Source of the DNA: Pycnopodia helianthoides | Lineage: Eukaryota > Echinodermata > Asteroidea > Forcipulatida > Asteriidae | Length of the DNA: 64,000 nt | Direction: 5' to 3' | Assembly (NCBI GenBank): GCA_032158295.1 | Contig: CM063254.1 | Location: 18,428,147 to 18,492,146, forward strand | Shown: one piece after another, positions 11,837 to 24,650 of the stretch | Layout: each line of letters begins with the position of its first letter | Position numbering within the stretch: the first letter of the stretch is position 1 | Translations under genes and position numbers: made by a program | Notes under the pieces: generated by a model | Told to the model about the DNA's origin: nothing | Databases searched by the model: none | Seen by the model: only the letters and a program-made list of their open reading frames with translations

Positions 11837-12068
11837 CGGCCACCGTACAACACCAACAATTACTCGATTGGAAACTATGCATGCCGGGGTGGTGTTCAAA
11901 ACCTTACAATACCTAAGATTCATTTTCTTCTTCTTAGACCTCCAAGATAATTATTTCAAGGTCTGAAGGTAGGATCAAAGGATTATGATTAAATGATAAC
12001 TGATATCTAGGAACGGATTGATTTTCGTCAAAAATATTTCAAAATAGTAACAATGTCCCCCCCCCCCT

Positions 12069-12150
12069 TGTAGGACTCGTGAACGCACCGAGTGTACAGT
12101 GACTGTTAAACACCGGTGTAGGCTTTAAAAAAAAAAAAAAAAAAAAAGTT
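12069..12150 (+). repeat. 3' part of SINE family A
   Basis: AGGACTCGTGAACGCACCGAG, TGTACAGTG and CACCGGTGTAGG followed by an A-run match the tail of the SINEs at 31478, 44016 and 60805. The tRNA-like head is absent. Confidence 0.55.
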
Positions 12151-12237
12151 AAATAAGTCATACAAATTTCAACATTCTAAATTTTAAAAAGTGGATGATT
12201 AAGATGGTGGAAATATAGACAAATCTCTGTCCCTCTG

Positions 12238-12579
12238 TTAAAGGCCCTGTACACTATTGGTAAGATCGAAAAACACAATGTTCACAGATTCACACATAAC
12301 TTACATGATTTAAAGTAAGTAATGGTAGAAAGGGTTCCTTAAAATATTTCTGCCTAAAATGCTATCGTTTCTGAGAAATGAGTAAAACAATAGTAATTAT
12401 CGCGCGCGATAATTTGAAAAAACAGAAAACACATAAGATCTCTTTTCACTGTTTTCTTGTGACCTCGATGACCAATTGAGCTCAAACTTTCACAGGTTTG
12501 TTTTTTCCTGCATATGTTTAATCACACAAAATGTGGACACTGATTTTGAGCTGTTACCAAAAGTGTACAATACCTTTAA
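12238..12579 (+). mobile_element. TTAA-family MITE T2, complete
   Basis: TTAA at both ends. Termini are AAAGGCCCTGTACACTATTGG (left) and the complement of AAAGGTATTGTACACTTTTGG (right). It holds a perfect 20-bp palindrome AATTATCGCGCGCGATAATT at 12395-12414. Very similar to 37679-38023, which implies recent activity. Confidence 0.92.
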
Positions 12580-12879
12580 GTTTGTGCTTTTAAGACTCGA
12601 GAGGCAAAGGGCATCGACCTTAAGTTGACAACACTCATTCCAGGAGACACTTAAAGACTCGTCAACCTTGTTCTCAGCGGGGAATCGCACTGTTAACCGC
12701 TGGGAAGAGTGGTGTCATAACAGGTAAATTGCGTTCAAGATGGATCGCTTATTAGTGTGAGGGTCTTCCATTCGGAGTGAAGAGACCAGACTGGAAGAGA
12801 CAACCATTGATGCCAATCAAAAACAGTTTCGTTCTGTCTTTCATCGACGCATAAATTCACAACACAGTGAGGAGTCGGC

Positions 12880-13165
12880 CCCTACTATGTAGTCTGAGGC
12901 CTAAATTGAGCCCAGACCTATACAAGATTAGCCACATCATTGTACCTAAATGTAGCCCAACCCTGTACCTAAATGTAGCCCAAAACTTGTACCAAAATTT
13001 AGCAGTAATTCTGTACCACACAATACAGCCCAAAACTTGCAACTAAACGTAGCCCAACCTTTTACCTAAAATGTATCTCCCTACTATGTACCAACTGCAG
13101 CCCTTAACCTGTACCTAAACGTAGCCCAAAACTTGTGTCTAAATTATGGCCTTTACCCTGTACGA
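12880..13165. repeat. degenerate tandem repeat (TGTACCTAAATGTAGCCCAA)
   Basis: About ten diverged copies of a 20-25 bp unit. Related words appear again at 13592-13650. Non-coding. Confidence 0.65.
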
Positions 13166-13710
13166 GCCTGTACAGGAATTTTACTACCTAACAAAATAAG
13201 ATCGTGTTCAGAACCAATACCAAGATGGCTGAATTTATGGAGGCGGGGGACGGAGTTGAGGTTCCGATTCTAAATCATATTGATTCTGTTCTTGTCTTGG
13301 ATTCATTCAATATCTTCTAGTTTTTCTTTTACGTGATGACAGCTGGCAATTAACGGTTTTTTGTCCTCCACGAGCCGAGCAAGGACAATCAAGTTGTTGA
13401 TCCAATTAGACGAACCAAGTTGGCGGGACGTATTAGCCTTGTTGCTCAGTAAGTGTTCTTCAGATGAACTAATTAAGGTTACACACCTGACGTGCGATCC
13501 ATCTAGGTTTGATTATACGGACACAATGAATGCTATCAAATTGAGGGTTAGAGGTAAGATTTAAAGTAAAAAGGTTAGGTATGTGTGGCCCCCAGGTAAA
13601 GCCAGGACATAAATATAGCCCCAGTTTCGTACCTAAATGTAGCCCCGTGCCTAAATCGTTGAGCATTTGGTTCTGCGCTACTAAAACAATAACACGGGTT
13701 GGAAAATTAC

Positions 13711-13835
13711 TCTGATTCTGGGTCCCAGTGGCCCGGTCCCATTTCTGGGTCAGACAGACATTGAAACCGGTTTTTAAAAAATGGGATTTTTAACTCAAAT
13801 TCTGGGCCATTTTGTCAATAGGATTCCGGGTCATG
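13711..13835. repeat. TTCTGGGTCA repeat, copy 1
   Basis: TTCTGGGTC, GGATTTTTAACTCAAATTCTG and GGGCCATTTTG blocks match the repeats at 25750, 27013 and 27845. This copy lacks the perfect GGTCAnnnTGACC palindrome found in the others. Confidence 0.5.
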
Positions 13836-14458
13836 CTAATATGCAATAGTTTAGGAGAATTGAGTTAACCTTTTAATAGCCACTGGACCGCCCAGCCGCC
13901 CAAAGTGATATACCGTAACACTGGCGTATAGGAGGAAACGCTCACCAGCTTGTGTTTGGAAAGGGGAAAAAAGTAACATCAAAACAAAAGTTAATAGTCA
14001 TTTTGTACGCGTTGGTCGAGACAATGGCAATCCTTATATAAAATCATTTTGTGAATTTTTGCCCTTCACAGTTGAGAGCTGAATTGTAAACATTTTAACG
14101 CTATATGATAAATCTCTACAGTTAATCAGTATGAGCAATTGACGCCAGGTAAATAGCCTTCTAAACTATTGTGTTCATTTTAACCTTATGAGAAATACCC
14201 TCCATACAATTTAGCGGTAGCCGTTACAGGGAAGCACTTATTGTTCCCGTGGGACTTAGGCCTATCTCCTCCGAAGTTGAATTAATATGTTAATCAATGA
14301 CAATATTAACGAAAAGGACGAAAATTGTAGGCCTACGTAAATAACAATCTTTTGGGTATCTTTTAAAATATTTTTAACCACGATTCTAGTAACTTACTTA
14401 GAGAGTCTTGAAAACTAAACATTTTTCAGCAAGCTCGGGCGGTACAGGGACTAAAGGA

Positions 14459-14837
14459 TTAAAGGCACTGGACACTATTGGTAATTACTCAAAATAATTG
14501 TTAGCATAAAAACTTACTTAGTAACGGAGAGCTGTTGATAGTATAAAACATTGTGAGAAAAGGCTCCATCTGAAATAACGTATTTTTTGAGAAAGAAGTA
14601 GTTTCTCAGTAAAATATTTGAATTGATTTTGAGACCTCACGCGTGAGGTCTCGAAATCAAGCATCTGAAAAAACACAACTTCGTGTGACAAGGGTGTTTT
14701 TTCTTCCATTATTATCTCGCAACTTCGACGACCAATTGAGTTCAAACTTTCACAGGTTTGTTATTTTGTGCATATTATGTTGAGATACACCAAGTGAGAA
14801 GTCTTTGACAATTACCAAAGGTGTCCAGTGTCTTTAA
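14459..14837 (+). mobile_element. TTAA-family MITE T3, complete
   Basis: TTAA at both ends. Termini are AAAGGCACTGGACACTATTGG and the complement of AAAGACACTGGACACCTTTGG. An inner palindrome TTTGAGACCTCACGCGTGAGGTCTCGAAA occurs near 14628-14656. Fragments of a related element continue to about 14975. Confidence 0.9.
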
Positions 14838-15692
14838 ACAATTAGTTTTGATCTCGTCCGAAATCCGATTCTTGAAAACATTGATGGGATTTCTTCACTA
14901 GTTTCTCGTGACACCATTGACCGAGTTGAGGTTTGTTATTTCGTGTAAATGCCGGGTCGCACAAAGCGCCGATGACTGTTCGCTCGTCCCCAGCCCCTTG
15001 CCTTAAAACCAAAGGCGCTGGGATGGGCAAACGTATATCGTTAACGTTAATGCTCAGTCCCATGCTCAGTCCCATCATGCATCACACTCACACTGCAAGC
15101 ACTGCACGCATGACTTACTTCCTGAACAAGAATCTGTGCAAGCTGATTAGCCCACCCCAGCGGTCCTGGATAGGCCGCTGGGCCGAGCGAACGATGACTG
15201 GTCTTTGCCAATTACCAATGATGGCCGCGTGCTTTTAAAACAAAATGTGCGTGACTGCTGGAAATGCCCACACAGTCTGAGATAGTTTAGGTCACCATGC
15301 ACTTCAAAGACAGCGCACTTCGCACGCACTGTGTAGAAACTCTTCTCTAAAGTGCGGCAAGATTTATTTCCGTCATTATAGGAGAACGTGATTTCAGCGT
15401 CCAGCGTCGATTGAAAGAAAACAGTCAAACACTTACTTCTCTCAAATCAAAATGAAGCCATCATAAATTGTAGCAGCTTCATAAAGAATGTTTGCGAATT
15501 GGACATTAGGAGTCGGTGAGTTCGTCTATTCTTAATTGCACAACATCTCAGTGAAAACTGTCAAGCTATCATTTTTTGCTCCCTGAAGGAATTTTAACGA
15601 TCGAGAACAAGTAACTGACACTGTCTTTCCGCCGTGAGGTCGTTATGCATTTAGTGTCTATTCTCGGCAGCCGAACTATTTATAAAGGCAGT

Positions 15693-16020
15693 GGCGTGCC
15701 GTGGCCGAGAGGTCTAGTTCCACCATACCCAAGCTCTGGTGTTGTCAGCAGCAGCGTGTGGGTTCGAATCCCGTTCATGACACTTGTGCCCTTGAGCAAG
15801 GCACTAAAAGCCATAATTGCTTCGTACAAAGTTGGGAAGGTAGTGCATTCTGCTCTACACCAGTCAGGCTACTATTGGATGAGACTCATACCAACGGACT
15901 GTGAAGGGGGTAACCCTGTTTCAGTGGCAACGTGCCCCCTGGTGACAGTTGATTTGGGTCGACAGCCCATATCAGTTAAGTGTAGCCCTCACCTTAGAGT
16001 GGCCGTCTGGCCTTGAGTTA
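15693..16020 (+). mobile_element. tRNA-derived SINE, family B
   Basis: The head is tRNA-like: A box TGGCCGAGAGGTC at about 15702 and B box GGTTCGAATCC at about 15761, followed by CCCTTGAGCAAGGCACTAAA. It cannot fold into an acceptor-paired tRNA and has a long non-tRNA body, so it is a SINE rather than a tRNA gene. Confidence 0.75.
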
Positions 16021-16720
16021 GGCGATATTTTATTTGATTTTTTTGCTATCAAGTCGTTTTTACACGGTGTGCTGCCTTTAAAAATGTGCAGAAACCAACT
16101 TCAATATCAAGTTAATCTGTATACCTCAAGTGTGATAGTCTCGAAACGAGTGCGAGTTTGCGCAACTTTAGATGACACGTGGTCTGGTAACCTGCCTGCA
16201 TGGTGACCTAAACTTATCGTGTGAAAGGATCGGTGCCATGCCGTGGTCAGAGTCTCAATAAGCGCCACCCAAGGTGATTTTCTTATCTGATCCTGGCATG
16301 AACATTATTCGCGTTGATCTGTAAACATGTTAACATGAGTGGATCTGTGCTTGCTCCATTCATAGAGCAAGGACCAGACCGAGTAATTAGATTCACGTGC
16401 CAAGAATTTTGCTGTATTTTCTGGTCTTCCTGTTCGAGAAGAATTCATCCTATTTTAAAAACTAGGTCCCCATCAGCAGCACGACGTGGGATTTTTCACA
16501 CATGCAGACAGGCGTCACATGGTGTAAACAATAGAGCAAGGACAGAGCTCTATAACGGTGTAGACAAGCCGTCGGCCTGGCGTGGTTTCCCGCCTTGCCC
16601 GTTCAGAGCTAACGGGTTGCTGTGCTAAAGCCGATTAGGTGTGAGCGATGATGACAGCGGGATCATGATGCCCCCGGGCTGATCTCTCAGCCTCTTGGTC
16701 CCAGACAGAAAATATTGCCT

Positions 16721-16872
16721 AACACTTTGCTGCTTAGCAGAAATGAGCATGATACAGTCACTTAATGGTACATAGTGACATTGTATTTTGGCTGGCATCC
16801 TTATTCTGGTAAGCATATACATTTTGTTGTGTGTAACTGCTTTTATAAGCACAAAAGCAGCTACATAATCGC
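16721..16872. repeat. MITE-like element, TCATAGAGCTGCT family, partial
   Basis: Shares TGCTTAGCAGAAATGAGCA, TTTTGGCTGGCATCCTTATT and AAGCACAAAAGCAGCT with the 39 kb copies. The ends are degraded. Confidence 0.55.
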
Positions 16873-18347
16873 TGGGATGGGCTGATGAGATTGTATAGAT
16901 TCTTGTTCGAGATGTTGTGATGCACGATGGAAACGATTGTACTGCAGTAGTGCAATGCGCCCAATCACACATTGTACACGCACGATATGACAATGCATGA
17001 AGGCTCCATGGGTATAATGCAGACGATCTTAAATAAGAAGAATTTTGCGATCGAGCCCTTTTTTAAAATACAAGGCCAAGAATAACAGTAATTATTTGCA
17101 ATGGAATTACAGAATAGAGCATTATTATTGTTGGTCAAATCTTTCGTAACAGGGAGAGGTGACCGGGGGTTATTAGGTCAGGGGAATGATCAAAAGCGCA
17201 AGTGCATACGTCAGCCCATCCCAGAGCCCTGGATAAGACGCTGAGACCAAGTGAACTTTCTACCATGGGAGAAGCTCGCCATAAAACGACACATGAGGAC
17301 GCACTTCCTCTTGTTTTGAAGCCATAATCCCAGAGACTGACGGTTCGACCAAAATATTATGGTTCAACCATAGAGAAAGGGTTCAACCAACCATTGAAGT
17401 TCAAATGAGATTACTGAATTTATTTATAGGACCGTATAAAATGCATTCAGAGGCAATGAGTGCCTCATAATATCTTAAATGTAAGTCTTAAGTTTGGGTC
17501 CGTCAAGTTTTTGAAACATTGCATCGTTCACTCCACAGGACTTGTGCCGCTGCAGCAAAGACGCGGTCGACGCTATCTACAAAAGAGGGCGCTACACAAC
17601 TCGCCCGGTAAAAAAAGAAGAAGATGCAAGTAGCCGAGTGGTCGAGCAATATGTACGCCCTGAGGGCGTACAAATCGCTTCTGCTCGTCGAGAGACGATC
17701 GAGTTTTAATTAATGCATTATGCATCAGCGGAAATCAAACATCACTGCATGCCCGTGGGCATCTCGGACTGACAACAACAGAAACATGACAGCGATTGTT
17801 CGTCATGTTTCCCCCCTCCTCTCTTCTTGTAGCCTCGAGCTTTGTAGCTCGCCTCAATTACCATGGAGTCCACTGAATTGTTTCCATGGAAACGGGATCT
17901 GGAGCCATCCGAAAGTATAGATATCGTCTGTTAACGAGCGACGTGGGTGCAATTGTGGGAGATGTCAAATTGCTCAATCCTCGGTAAATGCGCACATATT
18001 TGTTTATTGCAACTCGTGGCAACTCGTGCATGTTATTAGAATAGTCAATTATAGAAATTAAAATAAACAACAAACTAAAGGACACCATTCTTCCCAACCA
18101 TTCTCATTTTGGTAATTTTTGACTGATATTGTCTTCTATCGTGCCCGTCAAGTAATTGTGAGTTGCGTTTTGAAGGGCGCTTAAATTTATGATCACTACA
18201 TCACATTTCCTCGATTTCCCCCTGTTTTTTCCTTCTTTATTTTTTTTTTTTTTTTTGTGCACAGGTGCTTCATGACACGCCATTCATCGATGTGTAATTT
18301 TGCACAATAACAAAAATACCACCCTGCAAAATGGCCGTTGTTTTGTA

Positions 18348-18910
18348 TAAACGCACATAAAATTGGTTCCAAACAAAATAATTACAGCAGGACAAAAATG
18401 CTGGTACCCCGTAAGTTGGTCAAGTATGGACCGAGTGTTTCCATTCTAACATCAATAAAACATCAAAGCACAGGATTACATCCATTAAATCCCTGCAGTG
18501 ATGCCCGCGCTCTGTCAGCACACGCTGACATTATTTGCATATTTCCATTGTCTTAAAGGGTGTGTACAACATTGGTAAGTTTGAAAATATAAAACGTTCA
18601 CAGACTTGGTAAACCTCTCTAAAAATGAATTTGCTTGAAATGCTGTAGTTTTTTGGGGAAATGAGTAAAACAATTAGTCTTTATCATGCATGTCCAGAAC
18701 CCGATAAAAAACAAATCGTTGGAAATAAGCAAAACAAACCCTCTTATGCTAACCTATGGGAAAAGCTTGTCCGCATGTGACAACGTACCACAGGGGCACT
18801 GCAACAACCAAACAGGTCCCTCGTTGCAGGAAACGCACATAAAATATGCGTGTTGCAAACAAACAATTACAGCAGAACAACAACGCTGGTACCCCGCAAG
18901 TCGGTCAAGA
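18348..18910 (+). repeat. pair of direct repeats about 485 bp apart
   Basis: ACGCACATAAAAT...AATTACAGCAG..A..A..GCTGGTACCCCG(T/C)AAGT occurs at 18348-18425 and again at 18833-18910. Between them lies a 5' fragment of MITE T2 beginning TTAAAGGGTGTGTACAACAT at 18553. Confidence 0.6.
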
Positions 18911-18942
18911 AAGGAGAATGTCCTTTATGAAACAATAGAGGC

Positions 18943-19332
18943 TCAAAGGAACATTACAGAATTGGTAAGAAAAAACTTGTAAAATGTACTTTTTGATCAC
19001 AGATTTACATAAAACTTACACGGTCTAATGATGATGATAGTAGAAAACCCTTGAAATATTTCTGTCTGAAATGCCATATTTGATGAGAAATGAATCAACT
19101 AATTTTCCGATTGGAGTTTATCGCTCAGTGAGCGTTTCATTCATTTTTTGAATCTATATGATTTCATGCAAATGTGTAATCGGTTTTTCACTATTTTCTC
19201 GTGACCCAGATGGCCGATCGATCTCAAACTTCTACAGGTTTGTCAGTTTATGTATACGGTGGATTACATAAAGTGCTTACACTGCCAGCAACTGTTTTGG
19301 TAGCAAAAACCAATTATGTAATGTTCCTTTAA
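18943..19332 (-). mobile_element. TTAA-family MITE T1, inverted copy
   Basis: Reverse of 7335-7729 over its whole length. The right TTAA is intact (19329-19332) and the left is mutated to TCAA. Confidence 0.88.
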
Positions 19333-20106
19333 CCACAGCAAAGATTCATGAAGTCAAAGTATACATGATTAAACCTATAAACAAAAAACCAGAAGAAAGA
19401 TCCGAAAAGCTCATCGATTAAAGTTCATATCACAACCAATCGTTCAGAGAAATAGTCCCTTATACGAAATACTGTCAGCGTCGAGGAAAATACCAACCAT
19501 AAAAGCTTGCCGTTGCTTATTTCGATCTCATCAATCGAAACAAGCCCGATTATAAACCAACACACACTAAAACTCGACTGGAACAAGTCGCTTGTGTGGT
19601 TATGGTGTATCTATTATTAGCTATATAGACGAATAGATGAACCGCAAGACAAAGGCAACACCGTCCTTTAACTCATGCATGAAATGAGTCGAACTCACGG
19701 CAATGGTGCGGGTATCCGATTTCACTCCCTTATTAATAACCGGGTACTTTAGTTAGCTACAACTCGAAGAAGGTCAATTCTAACGCCATTTTGATTATTG
19801 CACTGCGTTGTGATGAGACAATGTTCTTGCCGTGTTTATACGTCAACCATCATCAAGCTTGATCGCAGCTGTTTTTTATTGACGGAATGCGGCTGTCTTT
19901 CGTGCACCGAAGCAGGCTCAGCAGATTTGTGTAGACGAGTTTTCAAAATTGGCAAAGTCGAAGATTTTCTCAATAGGTGTGCTTGGTATTGGTATTGGTG
20001 TATCCACATTCCACTCGCGGACCACACTGTGACGCATAACACTCGTCGTGTGCACGTTGTATTTCGCGTCAAGCGCTGGTTCAAAAAGTTTCTGGCATGA
20101 GAAGGG

Positions 20107-20230
20107 GACTTTTGGAACGCTAGGTGGCAGCAGACTTACCAGGTAAATCCATTGTACCCGGCAAGGTGCGCATGATTAGAACAATTTCACCTGGTATGCC
20201 TGCTGTCATTTAGCGTTCAAAAGTCTCCCA
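20107..20230. repeat. short hairpin element with CTCF-like arms, copy 1
   Basis: The left arm GGAACGCTAGGTGGCAGCAG and the right arm CTGCTGTCATTTAGCGTTC are imperfect complements about 60 bases apart. The inner CAGGTAAAT pairs with a degraded copy. Same family as 53594 and 54557. Confidence 0.7.
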
Positions 20231-20795
20231 TTGTCTTTGAATGATGAAATGCAGGTTTGGATGAAGTTACACGCATGCCAGCTTCGGTGCCGGAAGTTGT
20301 GAAAACTTTGTGCGTGTAACAAAATACGCGCGAGTGTGACGCAATGACCTAATCGCTTAACCACGGGCAGTGCACCATATCGGTACCTCACGTGACCCTG
20401 GCAAGCAAGGCATGCTGGGGGAAAAAACGGCGACGGCGAGATCCGTCACCCCTGAGAACGAGGTTTGGATAGCGCCTTCCCCAGTAATGGCGGCAAAATG
20501 GTCGTCGCTTTGACTTGTGCGCGTTGCATATCGATAATGCAAGTATGCGTGCACCAATCACATTGCCCCTAGTCATCCTGCTTACTGTGAGATTTATGCC
20601 AGTACTTTTGAGCACATATAACGTTGTGTGTGCAGTCCGTAAAGTGTATTCTGTGTGACGTTTTTCTTTGTTGACATTATGCCCCGAGCACATAGCGGCA
20701 GATGGTTTGGGTCTCCGTATGAATAATAACTATACATACTATCTGTTATTTGTACAATATAATGTACTATGAAGGGACAACCTATAATGTAATCC

Positions 20796-21205
20796 GAATG
20801 GACCGAGCGGCCAAGCGCACCGGACTCAAGCTCTTGTGTTTCTGATCAGAAGAGTGTGGGTTCGAGTCCCGGTCTTGACACCTGTGTCCTTAAAGCAAGA
20901 CACTTAACCATTGTTGATTCGTCCTTCGGATGGGACGTAAAGCTGTAGGTCCTGTGTATTGCGTATTCAATGCACGTAAACGAACCCAGTTACACTTATC
21001 GCTAAGAGAAGGGGGTTTGCCCCGATGTTTCTGGCACTGGCTGCTGAGTGCATCGCACCTTAATAGGTGCTGCATACATTGGTCTCATAATTCATAATAA
21101 CTTCGAACCCTATCTTAAAAAGTGTTTTTCTTTGTTCAAGCGTCTTGAGCACATTGGTGGCTATATATGCCTCAAATATTATTATTATATTATTATGCAC
21201 CCCGA
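20796..21205 (+). mobile_element. tRNA-derived SINE, family B, near full length
   Basis: A box GACCGAGCGGCCAAGCGCAC, B box GGTTCGAGTCCC at about 20859, then AAGCAAGACACTTAACCATT and TCGTCCTTCGGATGGGACGT. The 3' end is a tail GTCTTGAGCACATTGGTGGC, TATATA and an (ATT)n run, a layout common in invertebrate SINEs whose tail matches a LINE. Confidence 0.85.
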
Positions 21206-21369
21206 CCCCCCCTGTTGACACTATCGTACATACATCATAATCGCCAACAATTACAGCTGTGAAAATATGCAATTGTATAAACACGTTTTATGTACAAAAT
21301 AACTTCTATGCGTTATTTGTTTTCCTATTTGTTGAATATTTTATTTGTATACAGTCCATATGCTCGGCT

Positions 21370-21715
21370 GTGTGTATGTGCACAGCATTGGTGAGAATGA
21401 AAATGTAGATGGTCACAGATTTGCATATAGGCCTAGCTATACAAGGTGTAGAGATGGTCATGGTGTGAAAACTTCCCTTGAACTATTTTTGCTTGAAATG
21501 CTGTAGCTCTATAGTAAAACAATTAGTTTTGATCTCGTGTGTCCGAAACCCGATGTTGGAAAACAGTGACAACTAAAAAAGGTGTTATTTCCCCCACCAT
21601 TTCTTCGTGACTCCTCTGACAACTTGAGCTTCAATTTTCACAGGTTTTTTTTCGTGTGTATAATATGTTGCATCACACAAAGTGCGGATACCGGTCTCTC
21701 GCAATAATCAATGTC
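21370..21715 (+). mobile_element. degenerate MITE related to T2/T3
   Basis: GCATTGGTGAGAATGAAAAT, GGTCACAGATTTGCATA, ACTTGAGCTTCAATTTTCAC and ATCACACAAAGTGCGGATAC parallel the T2 consensus. Clear termini are lost. Confidence 0.5.
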
Positions 21716-21928
21716 CGAGCGCTCAAAGTTAATTAAATCAATGCTTGCTTAAATGCACTTAGACCCACATATCCAAGCAGAGTTTAGATCCAAGGTCAAA
21801 TTAAAATAATTTTAATTGAAAAAAAAAATTCATTCGTATAAATGACAAATGGTTTCTTTCAAATGTATTTTTGTATTGAAACGTTTGCAGTAGGCCTATA
21901 TAAAGTCTTTCTATAATGAATTGAAAAC

Positions 21929-22160
21929 GACAACAACAACAGCAACCACAACAGCCTCAACCACAACAACAACAACCACCATCACAACCACAACAACAAC
22001 AACAACCACAACCACAACAACCACAACAACAACCAACCACAACATCAACAACAACACCACAACCACTACAGCCACAACAACCACAGCAACATCACAAAAC
22101 AACAGCAACCACAACAACAACAACAACTACAACAACATCATCAATAACAACAGCAAACAA
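21929..22160 (+). repeat. (CAA)n microsatellite with CCACAA variants
   Basis: About 230 bp of CAACAA and ACCACA trinucleotides. Poly-Thr and poly-Val frames on the two strands are by-products. Confidence 0.95.
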
Positions 22161-22739
22161 TAAGAAGAAAAACGGAACAATAATGTTGATGTTTCTACCT
22201 CAAAGTTTGAACTTAAAATGATTTTAGGAAAGATATACATGTGGCTTTCGTGACTCTTACTTCTGAGAATTCCACAAAACTTAAACAATATTTTTCGTAC
22301 TCCAATCGGATCAAACCGTATTGCTCATTTCTACCTCGTCGTTGTAATGGTGCAACATTGACTGATAAGCAATGTTGCTCTATACACAATGCGTCCTACA
22401 TTTACATTGTCCCCGCCGCAGAGCTCTACTTATTTTTTGCACTTAAGGTAAACTAATAGGTGTAAACATCTGTTTTACATTATTTTAATTGTATGCACGT
22501 GTTGGTTCGTGTCGTTATTGATTAAACATTGAATACAGCCCATTTATTATTACCGGGTTTCTATGTTGTTTGTTGAATGGTCATATCAACACCTCATATA
22601 CAAAGTGATTGCATCAATGCGTATGCCAATTAATGGTGAAGGCACATCGATTATTCAGAGGTGTGCTTATTATTTCAATTTTGTTGAACAAATTATCATT
22701 TCACCGCAAGAAAGACGGCCACATAAAGGTAAATTCCAG

Positions 22740-22775
22740 TGAAGACGGCCAGCGCATACTGATCGAAACGTCAGG
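22740..22775 (+). other. Penelope-type GAAACGTC motif
   Basis: GTGAAGACGGCC...CTGATCGAAACGTC has the layout of a hammerhead core (CUGANGA, stem II, GAAAC) with the first C changed. Similar words occur at 41074, 41811 and, on the minus strand, 45820. Only the motif is visible, with no reverse transcriptase. Confidence 0.4.
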
Positions 22776-23855
22776 TTGTTGAATGTGCCATATTGCCTTC
22801 GGATTGGGCTAAAAAGGCGCTTGCTTTGAACTGAAAAGTCTCTAACCTCACGTTTTATTTGAGTATACCCTTCCAGTGAAAATGTTGTTTTACATCCAAT
22901 GACGTCACATTTAAAATAGTTAGGTCCGTATATTTTTTGTAAAACGGAAGTTTGTTCATTCCTGACTTTTTGTCATATTCAATCAAAAAGGCATTGAATT
23001 TTAACCTTCACAGTAGCGCAAAAAAAATCCTCCTTGGAATGTACCCGACCCGTGTGTTGTCGATATCCAATGACATCATGTTTCAAATCTCTCTCTGAAA
23101 GAGTGTCAAATAAAAATGTAATTTTACACCATTTTCAACGCGAGGATGAGACTCGTAACTTTTTCCCACTTTCATGAGCTCCATCCATTGGAAAATGAGT
23201 GCATCACAACAACAAAAAACTGAATGTGACCTTAAGAGCCCTCTTTAAGTTTTCTCATTGACGCTCAATGTGCGAGGCGGGGAGAAATGGTGCTCTGTCA
23301 ATATCCACTTAATTGAAAAGAATGGTCTGGTGTGTGGTCCTTCACTAATTAGCAAATTACCTCTAATTGATGTTATGTAACAACCTGTCACGATGCGGGA
23401 ATGAATGTTGACGGTTTCTGGGGTGAAGTCCGCTCGACTGCTGGAAGGCGTCGAAAAGTGACGTGATGAAACGTCGGGCATTTTTAATCAATGGTGACGG
23501 GTGACAGGTTGAGTTTGTGGAAAGCTTTCGTGGTCAGAAGAGTCTCATATTAAACGCCACCCTGGGGATAATTTTGTTACCTGATTCTAGCATAAACACT
23601 ATTCTCAAGACAGTCTTTTCTCTATACTCCCCCTCCCCCTTCCGCCTCCGTTCAAAGCAATAAAACACAATCGAGGCCGAAGGGTAAGTATAGTCAGAAC
23701 CCATTCTCATAAAGATGAACGCGACAAATAATTGCGACAGCACGATCACAGTTTTGTATGTGTTAATGCTTGCATTTTAAGATGATCGTGTTGCACTTTA
23801 AATTTGATTTATCAACAGTAAGAACGTTGTCAATCTACGTAAACCAACTGCCCCT
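22776..23855. other. non-coding stretch, nothing recognised
   Basis: No gene or clear repeat unit apart from scattered short palindromes. Confidence 0.4.
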
Positions 23856-24299
23856 TTAAAGGTAGAGTCATAGATTGTTTTTTGTCAACGTAATGCTTAT
23901 TGATAGGCAACGTTATAAAGAAGGATACAATCAAAGTCATGTGAAAGTTTCAGCTGAACACAGTGTCTACTTGCTGAGAAAACGGCAAAAAAACTGTCAC
24001 CGTATTTTCACACGAACGTCGAATCCATCAACGTTTAGGCGAGGTGACAGCGGGTACCAACGTCATCTCCGGCCGCGGCATTCGCGAACGGACACCAGCC
24101 CTGAGAAATCTGAGAAACGATTCGTGCATGAATTTATCTCTCAGATTCAAATGTTTCGGGATGAAAAAAAGTTATCCAAACCATATTACTTCGAAGGGGA
24201 ATCCTTTCTCAAAATAGTTTATACTATCAACAGCTGAAGTGCTTCTTACCAAGTAAGTTTTTATGGTCACTAATGTTTGGAGTATGGTATTACCCTTAA
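23856..24299 (+). mobile_element. TTAA-family MITE T4, most complete copy
   Basis: TTAA at both ends (23856-23859 and 24296-24299), 444 bp. It contains GTCAACGTAATGCT, GTGAAAGTTTCAGCTGAA and a central AATCTGAGAAACGATTC dyad. A 120-codon frame inside is not conserved between copies. Confidence 0.85.
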
Positions 24300-24650
24300 T
24301 GTATTTATATTGATTATTCTCTCTAATTTGCAGTCACAGATTAAAGCAATATCTCGTTGAGTCATTGCCTTTATTATTTATAAGTGCCCGCTGAGCACTT
24401 TGCATAATTATTATCGGACAGGTTATGAATTTATGATAATATTTATAAGTGCGTAAATCTTTACAGTGTATACAAAATGTACCTATGAATCTTTTGTCAA
24501 TAGTAAAATTTATTTGCATCGCTGTAGATTTTAAATAAAGATGAGTCGAATTATGAACAATTTTGCGCTGTGTAAAAAAAAAGGTGTGAGTAGTTTTGCA
24601 TTAGTGGTGCAGATAAGGGTAAATATTATGACAAATTGTGCCTTTAAAGC

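Noticed and set aside
20796..20880. Possible tRNA gene (also 15693 and 60805)
   Set aside because: A and B boxes are present, but the acceptor arms do not pair and a non-tRNA body follows. These are SINE heads.
21911..22163. Poly-Thr and poly-Val frames
   Set aside because: (CAA)n microsatellite.
23875..24237. 120-codon plus-strand frame
   Set aside because: Lies entirely inside MITE T4 and is not preserved in the other copies.
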